A DNA stretch of 17,427 nucleotides from CAYNLG01 sp964397995 (lineage in GTDB: Bacteria; Planctomycetota; Phycisphaerae; FEN-1346). Under the pieces are notes generated by a model. It had not been told where the DNA came from. It did no database searches and saw only the letters and a list, made by a program, of their open reading frames with translations. The stretch covers positions 1 to 17,427 of the forward strand of contig CAYNLG010000077.1 in NCBI GenBank assembly GCA_964397995.1, written 5' to 3'. Of the stretch, positions 1 to 7,429 are shown one piece after another; within the stretch, counting starts at the first letter, position 1; every line of letters begins with the position of its first letter. The translations under genes and the position numbers were made by a program.

Positions 1-982
1 CCAAGCCCGCCAGCACCCACGGGTCGCCGATCCCCGCCGGCAGCGGCCGGCTATAAACGATCGCCAAGCCGCGCGGCCAGACGATGGCCGCCAGGTTCCG
101 GGCATAGGTCGCGAGCACCAGCATCGCCCGCCCGGCGGCCCCGAGGCCCGCCGCCGGGTCCCCCGACGGGCCGACCTGCGGCGTCGTCAGCTTCAGCCAC
201 GCCGCCAGCGCCCCCACCGCGTAGAGTGGCACCAGCCCCAGGGCGACCGAGAGGGCCCGCGGGCGCGGGCGCTTGGGTCCCTTGGCGCGGCCGACGAGGA
301 CCATGGCGGTGGCCAGCAGGGGGGCGACCGCCCCGACGGCGTTCGAGAAACACCCCGCCGCGCACGCCGCTGCCGCCCCCGCGTGGTACACCGCCGCCCG
401 CCCCTCGCGGCCCACCGCGCTCGCCCGCCGCGCCGAGAGGTGCAGGTGCAGTGTCCCCAGCACGCCGCACGTCATCAGCAGCTCTTCCCGGGCGCCCACC
501 CACGCCACCGTCTGGACCACGAGCGGGTGCACCGCGAACAGCGCCGCCGCCAACGCCGACCAGACCGTCGCCCGGGTCCCCCGCCGCCCCACCTGCGCGA
601 GCACCCGCACCCCCAGCCCGTAAAGGAGCAGCGTGGCGGCCGCATGGAGCACGAGGTTTGTCAGGTGGTACCCCGCGGGCCGGTCGCCCCACAGGGCGTG
701 GTCCACCGCCAGCGACAGCAGCCGCACCCCGTAATAGCTCGTCGTCGCCGGCTCCGTGAACATCCGCCACACGTTGCCGGGCGCCAGGCTCCGTACCCGG
801 GGGTTCAGCACGGCCTGGCCCTGCTCGTCGAACCCGGCGAAGCCGTGCCAGACCACCGGCAGGAAGACCAGCCCCACCAGGGCCACGAGCCCCACCCCGC
901 CGAGCCACAGCCGCCGGCGCCGGCGCAGGCGCGTGCGGCGGAGGTCCGTCGGTGGCGACGGGCTGGCCGGGGCGTCGCTCAT
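1..982 (-). CDS. TPR-array membrane protein A (GT-C/TMTC-like), N-terminal part, cut by window edge
   Basis: The first 327 codons are visible and the frame is open to position 1; the rest lies outside the window. The N-terminus has an Arg-rich stretch (residues 15-24) and then a hydrophobic segment (about 25-45), consistent with a cytoplasmic N-terminus. The first predicted periplasmic loop carries GFDEQGQ (Asp52, Glu53), then SYYGVRLLSLAVDHALWG (Asp94) and GYHLTNLVLH. The family box HPxxVExVAWxGxREExL is present at 152-169, but its first acidic residue is Gln157 where the five other copies have Glu. Further hydrophobic segments follow to residue 327, including the WP loop at 302-303. No TPR is visible because the C-terminus is missing. 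The ATG at 982 overlaps the stop of protein B by four bases (ATGA) and has only a weak, distant Shine-Dalgarno (GGAG about 12 nt upstream), so translation is probably coupled to B. Paralogy to B-F is certain; the biochemical role is inferred from family resemblance. Confidence 0.93.
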   Translation of the reverse strand, partial: MSDAPASPSPPTDLRRTRLRRRRRLWLGGVGLVALVGLVFLPVVWHGFAGFDEQGQAVLNPRVRSLAPGNVWRMFTEPATTSYYGVRLLSLAVDHALWGDRPAGYHLTNLVLHAAATLLLYGLGVRVLAQVGRRGTRATVWSALAAALFAVHPLVVQTVAWVGAREELLMTCGVLGTLHLHLSARRASAVGREGRAAVYHAGAAAACAAGCFSNAVGAVAPLLATAMVLVGRAKGPKRPRPRALSVALGLVPLYAVGALAAWLKLTTPQVGPSGDPAAGLGAAGRAMLVLATYARNLAAIVWPRGLAIVYSRPLPAGIGDPWVLAGL

Positions 983-3264
983 GGCGCCAAGTGGCTCCGG
1001 AACCGCGCCAGCCGCGCCTCCAGGTCGCTGATCGCCCCTTGTGCCCCGGCCTCGCGCGCGGCCGCCAGCGCCGTACTCACGGCCAGCACGGCCTCCTGGT
1101 ACCGGTCGTTGGCGGCCAGAGCCTCGGCCAGCGTCGTCAGGACCACGGGGTTGTCGGCGGCCGGGCCTTCCGCGACGCTCTGCGCGAGGGCGAGCGCCCG
1201 GGCCGGGTCGCGCACCGCCGGGTCGCGGCTCGTCGCCAGCAGCCAGGCCAGCCGCTGCCGGGCCAGCGGGTGCTCCGGGTCCTGGCTCAGCACCTGTTCC
1301 AGCGCGGCCGCCGCCTCCGGCTCCAGCCCCAGCAACTGGGCGAGCGCCGCCAGCGAGAAGAGGGTCCGCGGGGTGCGCGGCCTCAGGTCGAGGGCCCGCC
1401 GCGCGTCCTCGGCCGCCTCCGCGCGCCGGCCGAGCGCCACCAGCGCCCACGCCCGGTCGACCCGCGCGCCGCCGTCCCGCGGCGCCGCCTCGACGATCCA
1501 GTTGTAGACCTCCAGCGCCTCCTCGTGCCGCCCCGCCTCGCGCAGCGCGTACGCGTAGTTCGTCCGCACCTCCAGGTCGCGCGGCTGGAGTTTGATGGCC
1601 TGGCGGTAATGGTGGAGGGCCTCGTCATGCCGCCTTAACTTCAGCAGCGAGTTGGCCAGATTGTAGTGCAGCCCGTGGTACAGGCTGAAGGCGTTCAGCA
1701 CCTGGCGGTAGTGGTGGACGGCCTCCTCGTGCCGCCCCATCTCGGCCAGGAGCAGGGCCAGCTCGTAATGGACCTTCACCATGTACGGGGCCGCGCCCAG
1801 CGCCCGCTTGTACAGGCGGACCGCCTCCTCCAGGCGGCCCTGGTCCTTGCGATGTCCCGCCAGGTTCGCCATGGCCGCCACGTTCAGCGGCTCGACGGCC
1901 ATGGACCGCTCGTACAGGCTCCGGGCCTTGGCGAAGTTGCCCTCGTAGTGGTAGGCCGCCCCCATGTTGTTCAGGAGCGCCGTCGAGTTCGGATACACCC
2001 CGAGGCAGTGCTGGTACAGCAGGACCGGCCGCCGCCACAGGCTCCGGTACGAGACCGCCCCCCACGCCAGCAGGGCCCCGGCCACCACCGCGCCGCCGGC
2101 GGCCACCGCCCGGGCCGATGGCCGCTTCAGCCCCGCCAGCAGCATGGCCGCGGCCACCCCGAGGCCGGCCATCGGCAGGTACAGCAGCCGGTCGGACCGG
2201 AAGATGTGGTGGTTGATGAGGTGGCTCGACGGCGCCAGGGCGACCAGGAACCAGAGGAGCCCGAACAGCACCCGCCGCCGACCCCGCCAGACCGCCACCC
2301 CCAGCGCCGCCGCCGTCAGCCCCGCCGCCACCAGGCCCCAGACCACCCACGGGTCGCCCCACCGGTGCGGAATGTCCCACGGGTAAAGGATGGACATCTC
2401 GCGGGGCCAGAGGATGGTGGCCCAGTTCTGGGCATAGGCCGCCAGCACAACCAGCGGCCGCTTGGCCGCCTGGAACCGCCCCGGCCCGGTCAGCCCGACC
2501 GTCATCCGCGAGACCTTCAACGCCACCTGCAGCGCCGCGAGGCCCCACACCGGGGCCAGGCCGCCCACGGCCTCCGTCCAGCGGGGGCGTGGCCGGACGA
2601 GAAGGTCCCAGGCCGTCAGGATCACCGCCACCGCCACCCCGAGCACGCTCGAGAAGCACGCCACCGCCGCCGCCAGCCCCGTGGCCGCGTGGTATCCGAC
2701 GGCCGCCCATCGCCGCCCCGCGCGCGTCCGGTCCCGCGCCGTCAGGTGCAGGTGCACCGCCGCCAGCACCCCGGCCAGCATCAGCGACTCTTCGCGGGCG
2801 CCCGTCCAGACGACCGGTTCGACCATCAGCGGGTGGGCTGCCAGCACCAGCGCCCCCGCCGCCGACGCCACCACCCCCCACCGCCCGTCCTTCGCCACGC
2901 GCCGCCCCAGCCTCAGGCCCAGCGCAAACAGCATCAGAAGACTCGCCGAATGCAACAGCAGGTTCGTCAGGTGGTAGCCCATGGGGCGAAGGCCCCAGAC
3001 CGCGTAATCGATCGCCAGCGAAAGCGTCCGGAACCCGTAGTAGCTGTCGATCGCCGGCCGCGTGAACATCCGCCACACGTTCCCGGGCGCCAGGCTCCGC
3101 GTGTACGGGTTCAGCAGGATGTGGTCCTGGTCGTCGTAACCGATGTAGTCGTACCCCACAGCCGGCGCGAGCACCACCCACGCCACGACCAGCACCAGCC
3201 CCCCGGCCGCGAGCACCCAAAGGCGCGGCAAGGGAGTGCGCGTCTCGATTCCAACCGACTCCAT
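979..3264 (-). CDS. Polytopic membrane protein with nine C-terminal TPRs, paralog B (GT-C/TMTC-like)
   Basis: 761 residues. Residues 1-405 form a membrane core with about ten to twelve hydrophobic segments, the first at 15-36. Residues 428-740 hold about nine 34-residue TPRs; the eighth is irregular, with an insertion near 680-690. Motifs in order: GYDDQDH (Asp44, Asp45) after the first membrane segment; LSLAIDYAVWG (Asp86) and GYHLTNLLLH; the HP box at 144 with Glu149; WP loop 286-287; HHIFRSDRLLYLP at 352-364. The layout matches the bacterial membrane-plus-TPR proteins related to eukaryotic TMTC O-mannosyltransferases, where an acidic pair in the first extracytoplasmic loop is the usual candidate catalytic or donor-binding site. 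All three acidic positions compared here are intact, so this is one of the better candidates for activity. The ATG is preceded by a strong GGAGGGAGGA six bases upstream. A 43-bp gap separates it from C. Membrane topology and sugar transfer are inference; a scaffold role is possible. Confidence 0.95.
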   Translation of the reverse strand: MESVGIETRTPLPRLWVLAAGGLVLVVAWVVLAPAVGYDYIGYDDQDHILLNPYTRSLAPGNVWRMFTRPAIDSYYGFRTLSLAIDYAVWGLRPMGYHLTNLLLHSASLLMLFALGLRLGRRVAKDGRWGVVASAAGALVLAAHPLMVEPVVWTGAREESLMLAGVLAAVHLHLTARDRTRAGRRWAAVGYHAATGLAAAVACFSSVLGVAVAVILTAWDLLVRPRPRWTEAVGGLAPVWGLAALQVALKVSRMTVGLTGPGRFQAAKRPLVVLAAYAQNWATILWPREMSILYPWDIPHRWGDPWVVWGLVAAGLTAAALGVAVWRGRRRVLFGLLWFLVALAPSSHLINHHIFRSDRLLYLPMAGLGVAAAMLLAGLKRPSARAVAAGGAVVAGALLAWGAVSYRSLWRRPVLLYQHCLGVYPNSTALLNNMGAAYHYEGNFAKARSLYERSMAVEPLNVAAMANLAGHRKDQGRLEEAVRLYKRALGAAPYMVKVHYELALLLAEMGRHEEAVHHYRQVLNAFSLYHGLHYNLANSLLKLRRHDEALHHYRQAIKLQPRDLEVRTNYAYALREAGRHEEALEVYNWIVEAAPRDGGARVDRAWALVALGRRAEAAEDARRALDLRPRTPRTLFSLAALAQLLGLEPEAAAALEQVLSQDPEHPLARQRLAWLLATSRDPAVRDPARALALAQSVAEGPAADNPVVLTTLAEALAANDRYQEAVLAVSTALAAAREAGAQGAISDLEARLARFRSHLAP

Positions 3265-3270
3265 GCAACA

Positions 3271-3280
3271 TCCTCCCTCC
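3271..3280 (-). promoter_or_regulatory. Shine-Dalgarno site of paralog B
   Basis: The minus strand reads GGAGGGAGGA, six bases before the ATG at 3264. It lies in the 43-bp gap after C, so B can be translated independently of C rather than only by coupling. Confidence 0.75.
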
Positions 3281-3307
3281 GACGTGGCGCGGCCCGCGGG
3301 GGCCGGC

Positions 3308-5581
3308 TCAGCGGGCGTCCAGCGCCGCGAGTTCCGCCCGCGCCATCGCCGCGAGCGCCGCGTCGCCGGCCGCCTCCGCCAGGTCCTTCGCTTTCGTGAG
3401 GTGAACGCGGGCGCCGGCGGTCCGCCTCATCCGCGCGAGCACCGCGCCCAGGTTATAGTGCGCCCGCCGGTGCGACGGCTCCCGCGCGAGGGCCGCCTCG
3501 TACAAGGCCGCCGCCTCCGCCAGCCGGTCCAGCCGCACCAGCGCGCCCGCCAGACTATAGTGCGTATCGACCCGCTCCGGATTCAAGGCCAAGGCTTCCC
3601 GGAACCGGGCCGCCGCGGCCGCCGGCTCCCCGTTCCGCGCGAGCAGCACGCCCAGGTTGTGGTGCGTCTGGGCGTCGTTCGGGTCGAGCGAGACCACCCG
3701 TCGCAGCGCCGCGATCGCGTCGGCCTCTCGCCCCTGGGCCACCCGCACGCGCGCCAGCCCGACGAGCGGCCCGGGGTCGGTCGGCGCGAGCCGCGCCGCC
3801 GCCTCGTACCCCTCGGCCGCCTCGTCCGGCCGGTCCGCCTCCTCGAGCGCCGTCGCCAGGTCCAGCCGCGCCTCCGCCGACTCGGGCGCCATGGCGACCG
3901 CGTCCTGGAACCGGGCCGCGGCTTCCTCCGCGCGGCCGAGGGCAAGCAGCGACGCCCCCAGGTGCCGCACCACCTCCGGCCGCTTCAGGTCCCACCGCCG
4001 CAGCGCCGCGACGATCGGCGCCAGGTGCCGCGCGGCCTCCGCGTGGCGCCCCAGGTCCGCCAGCAGCAGGGCGTATTCGTATCGGGTCTGGATGTGCCTC
4101 GGGTTGAGGGCGACCGCCCGCGCGTACAGGCGCAGGGCCTCGTTGCGCCGCTCGGCCTGCCACCGCAGCTTCGCCAGGTTCGCGAGCGCTGCCGCGTCCT
4201 TCGGGTCCGCCGCCAGGGCTTCCTTGTACGCCCGGGCGCCCTCCTCAAGGCGGCCGGTCTCGACGAGGGCGACGCCCAGGTTCGTCAGCAGCTCCGCCGA
4301 GCCGGGGGTCACCTCCAGGCTGTGGCGGTAGAGGGCCACGCGGTCGCCCCAGAGGGCCCGGTACGACGCCGCCTGCCACCCGAGCGCGAGCGCCGCCAGC
4401 GCCACCGCCGCGGCCAGCCCGCCGCGAAGCCACCGCCGCTCGGCCCGGGCCGCGAGCGCCGCCGCCGTCAATGCGAGGCCCGCCAGCGGCAGGTACAGCA
4501 GCCGGTCCGCCCGGTAGACGTGGTGCGCGAGGATGTGCGATGACGGCGCGAGGCCGGCGAGCAGCCACACCAGGCCGACCGCCGCGCCGCGCGCACCCTT
4601 GCCCACCGTCGCCGCCACCGCCGCCAGTGTCGCCGCGGCCGCCCCCAGCCCCGCGAGGACCCACGGGTCGGCCCAGCCGCTCGGCACGTGCCACGGATAG
4701 ACGAGCGCGAGCCGCGCCGGCCAGACGAGGTGGGCCAGGTTGTGGGCGTAGGCCGCCAGGACCGTCGCCGCCCGCCCGGCCTGGCCGTACCCCCCACCGG
4801 GGGGCGCCGGGACGTCGGCCGCCCCGAGCTTCAGCCCCACCGCCAGGGCCGCCAGGGCCCAGACCGGGGCGTGGGCCGCCAGGGCCTCCCGCCACCGGGG
4901 CCGCGGCCCGACCAGCGTGTCCCAGGCCGCCAGGAGCGGCGCGACCACGACGCCCAGGACGCTGGAGAAACACGCGACCGCGGCCGCCAGCGTCGCTCCG
5001 GCGTGGAGCGCCGCCGCCGGCGCGAGGCGCCCCGCCTCGGTCCGCGCCCGGGCCGCCCGGTGCAGGTGCACCGCCGCCAGCACGGCCGCCAGCGCCAGGG
5101 CCTCTTCGCGGGCGCCGATGTAGGCGGCGGCCTCGACCGTCACGGGATGGACGGCAAAGAGGAGCGCCGCCCCGCCGGCCGCCGCCACCGCCCACCGGCC
5201 GTCGCGCCCCGCCCGCCGCGCCAGGCCCAGCCCGAGTGCGTAGAGCATGAGCACGCTCGCGGTGTGCAGCAGGAGGTTCGTCAGGTGGTATCCCGCCGGC
5301 CGCGTCCCCCACAGGGCGTGGTCGATCGCGAGCGAGAGCGTCCGGACCCCGTAGTAGCTCGTCAGCGCCGGCCGCGTGAACATCCGCCACAGGTTCGCCG
5401 GCGCCAGGCTCGTCACGTACGGGTTCTGGAAGACCTGGCTGCGGTCGTCGTACCCGATGAAGCCGTGCCCGAGGGCCGGACCGATCACCAGCCACACCGC
5501 CGCCACGAGCGCCCCGCCGACCAGGACCACGGCGAGGCGCGGGCGCGGCGGGCGGGGCTCGGGGGCGGCCGGTCGGCTCAT
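3308..5581 (-). CDS. Polytopic membrane protein with nine C-terminal TPRs, paralog C (GT-C/TMTC-like)
   Basis: 757 residues. A Pro/Arg-rich N-terminal tail (2-15) precedes the first membrane segment (about 16-38). The core has GYDDRSQ (Asp45, Asp46), SYYGVRTLSLAIDHALWG (Asp87), GYHLTNLLLH, the HP box at 145 with Glu150 (reading HPVTVEAAAYIGAREEAL, so Tyr replaces the usual Trp), the WP loop at 287-288 and HHVYRADRLLYLP at 353-365. About nine TPRs span 429-740, several near consensus (e.g. HHNLGVLLARNGEPAAAAAR). It is the closest match to B in length and core. Its last TPR is nearly identical to that of D (shared HRRAxYNLGAVLAR), suggesting recent duplication or gene conversion. The ATG at 5581 has GAGGAGAGGA nine bases upstream, overlapping the end of the D stop codon. 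All three compared acidic positions are intact. Function is as inferred for the family; no direct evidence of the substrate. Confidence 0.95.
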   Translation of the reverse strand: MSRPAAPEPRPPRPRLAVVLVGGALVAAVWLVIGPALGHGFIGYDDRSQVFQNPYVTSLAPANLWRMFTRPALTSYYGVRTLSLAIDHALWGTRPAGYHLTNLLLHTASVLMLYALGLGLARRAGRDGRWAVAAAGGAALLFAVHPVTVEAAAYIGAREEALALAAVLAAVHLHRAARARTEAGRLAPAAALHAGATLAAAVACFSSVLGVVVAPLLAAWDTLVGPRPRWREALAAHAPVWALAALAVGLKLGAADVPAPPGGGYGQAGRAATVLAAYAHNLAHLVWPARLALVYPWHVPSGWADPWVLAGLGAAAATLAAVAATVGKGARGAAVGLVWLLAGLAPSSHILAHHVYRADRLLYLPLAGLALTAAALAARAERRWLRGGLAAAVALAALALGWQAASYRALWGDRVALYRHSLEVTPGSAELLTNLGVALVETGRLEEGARAYKEALAADPKDAAALANLAKLRWQAERRNEALRLYARAVALNPRHIQTRYEYALLLADLGRHAEAARHLAPIVAALRRWDLKRPEVVRHLGASLLALGRAEEAAARFQDAVAMAPESAEARLDLATALEEADRPDEAAEGYEAAARLAPTDPGPLVGLARVRVAQGREADAIAALRRVVSLDPNDAQTHHNLGVLLARNGEPAAAAARFREALALNPERVDTHYSLAGALVRLDRLAEAAALYEAALAREPSHRRAHYNLGAVLARMRRTAGARVHLTKAKDLAEAAGDAALAAMARAELAALDAR

Positions 5582-5590
5582 CCGCGGGTC

Positions 5591-5600
5591 TCCTCTCCTC
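5591..5600 (-). promoter_or_regulatory. Shine-Dalgarno site of paralog C, touching the stop codon of D
   Basis: The minus strand reads GAGGAGAGGA, nine bases before the ATG at 5581. Its first base is the last base of the TAG stop of D, so termination on D and initiation on C occur close together. Confidence 0.65.
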
Positions 5601-7429
5601 TACGGCGCCGCCTCCGGCAGCGCCGCCTGTTCGGCCCGGATCATCGGAAGCAGGGCCTCGTCGCCGGCGGCGTCGGCCAGGCGCGCGGCCTCGGCCAGCT
5701 CCGCCGCCGCCTCGTCCGTCCGCCCCAGCCGCGCGAGCACCGCGCCCAGGTTGTAGCGGGCCCGGCGGTGCGCCGGCTTGAGCGCGATCGCCCGCTCGTA
5801 CGGGGCCACCGCCTTCGCCAGCCGCCCTTGCCGCGCCAGCGCGTTGCCCAGGGCGTACCACGCCTCCGTCCGCCCGGGGTCGAGGGCGGCGGCGCGGGCG
5901 TAGTGGTCGGCGGCCGCGGCGTGCTCGCCCTCGCGCGCCAGCAGCACGCCCAGGTTGTAGTGGTTGTCGGCGTCGTCGGGCTTGGCCTCCAGGGCCCGGC
6001 GGAGGAGGGAGATCGCCTCCGCCCGCCGCCCCTGCCGCACCCGCGCCAGGGCCAGGTTCGTCAGCCCCTCCGCGTTGCCGGGCGCCAGGCGAACGGCCTT
6101 CTCGTAGTGCCGCGCGGCCTCGTGGTGGCGGCCGGCGTCGTCCAAAGCCGCCCCGAGGTTATTGTGGGCGGCGTCCGATTGCGGGTTCATCGCCACCGCG
6201 TGTTGGAAGAGCGAGAGGCTCGTCGCCCAGACGGGCACCTGGGCGGCCGCGCGCACGCCCGCCGCCACCAGCACCGCCCCCGCCAACGCCCAGACCGCGG
6301 CCCGCGCCCGCCTGCCGCGGACGCGCCCCACCAGCGCCGCCGCCACGATCGCCAGCCCGGCCAGCGGCAGGTAGAGCAGGCGGTCGGCGCGCGGCAGATG
6401 GTGCGCCAGGAGTTGGCTGCTCGGGGCGAGGGCGGCCACGAACCAGATTGCCCCGAACGCCACCACGCCGCGCCCCCGCGCAATCGCCCACGCCAGGCCC
6501 GCCGCCACCAGCGCCGCCGCGATCACCCCGCCGACCACCCACGGCCCGAGCGGGTCGGCCGGCACGCGGAACGGGCAGATCAGCGTCAGCCGCGCGGGCC
6601 ACGCGAGCGTCGCGAGGTTCCGCGCGAAGATCGACGGCACGAGGGCGGCGCGCTCCGCCCACGTGAAATCGAGCGGCGAGCCCGCCTCCACCGGCGCTTG
6701 CCGCGCCACCTTCGCCACGACCACCGCCGCCGCCACCGCCGCCAGCGGCAGCACCGTCCGCACCCGCCGCCACAGGCTCGGGGTGTACCGGCACCCGGTG
6801 TCGGCGGCCAGGAGGAGGACGGGCCCGACGGCGCCGACGGCGCTCGCGAGCGCCGCCGCGGCCCCGCTCGCGATACTGGCGGCGTGCAGCGCCAGGACGC
6901 CGCGCCGGGCTGTCTCCCGCCGGTCGTACGCCAACAGCCGCAGGTGCACCGCTCCCAGCAGACAGAGCACGAGCAGGAGTTCCTCGCGGGCGCCGACCCA
7001 GGCGACGGGCTCGACGACGACCGGGTGGAGGGCGAACAGGCCCGCCCCGAGCGCCGCCGCCACGACCGCCCCGACGGGCGGGTCGCCCCGGCCCCGGAGC
7101 AGGCGGAGCGCCAGGGCGAACAGCAGCCACACGTTCGCCATATGAAGCACCACGTTCATCGCGTGGTGCCCGGCGGGGCGGGTGCCCCAGAGGGCGTAGC
7201 CGACGGCCAGCGACAGCGTCCGCACGGGGTAGTAGCTGCCGGTCGGCGTCGGGCGCCGGGCGATCCGCGCGAGGCCCTCCAGCGAGAGGTCCCGGACGGC
7301 CGGGTTCTCCAGGAGCTGCTCGCGCTCGTCGTAGCCGGCGTACTGGTGGCCGACGACCGGGCCGAAGACCAGCCACACCGCCGCCGCGAGCGCCACCAGC
7401 GCCAGCCCCGTCTGCACGCGCCGGCTCAT
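5600..7429 (-). CDS. Polytopic membrane protein with five C-terminal TPRs, paralog D (GT-C/TMTC-like)
   Basis: 609 residues, the shortest complete copy. The frame stays open upstream to about 8971, but the ATG at 7429 is chosen because it starts the family N-terminus (membrane segment 6-27, then GYDEREQ with Asp34, Glu35), has GGAGGA six bases upstream, and overlaps the stop of E as ATGA; the upstream extension lies in a wrong frame inside E. The core has the HP box at 135 with Glu140, the WP loop at 277-278 and HHLPRADRLLYLP at 343-355. The conserved Asp of the LSLAxDxALWG motif is Gly77 here (LSLAVGYALWG). Asn replaces Thr in the following GHHAMNVVLH box. Five clean TPRs lie at 420-590. An 18-bp gap leads to C. 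The Gly substitution could mean altered specificity or loss of activity; this is inference. Confidence 0.95.
   Translation of the reverse strand: MSRRVQTGLALVALAAAVWLVFGPVVGHQYAGYDEREQLLENPAVRDLSLEGLARIARRPTPTGSYYPVRTLSLAVGYALWGTRPAGHHAMNVVLHMANVWLLFALALRLLRGRGDPPVGAVVAAALGAGLFALHPVVVEPVAWVGAREELLLVLCLLGAVHLRLLAYDRRETARRGVLALHAASIASGAAAALASAVGAVGPVLLLAADTGCRYTPSLWRRVRTVLPLAAVAAAVVVAKVARQAPVEAGSPLDFTWAERAALVPSIFARNLATLAWPARLTLICPFRVPADPLGPWVVGGVIAAALVAAGLAWAIARGRGVVAFGAIWFVAALAPSSQLLAHHLPRADRLLYLPLAGLAIVAAALVGRVRGRRARAAVWALAGAVLVAAGVRAAAQVPVWATSLSLFQHAVAMNPQSDAAHNNLGAALDDAGRHHEAARHYEKAVRLAPGNAEGLTNLALARVRQGRRAEAISLLRRALEAKPDDADNHYNLGVLLAREGEHAAAADHYARAAALDPGRTEAWYALGNALARQGRLAKAVAPYERAIALKPAHRRARYNLGAVLARLGRTDEAAAELAEAARLADAAGDEALLPMIRAEQAALPEAAP

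Noticed and set aside
1666..4543. Long plus-strand open frames antisense to B and C (1666-3399 and 3236-4543)
   Set aside because: Same composition artefact; the minus-strand proteins have membrane segments, TPRs, ribosome sites and proper junctions.
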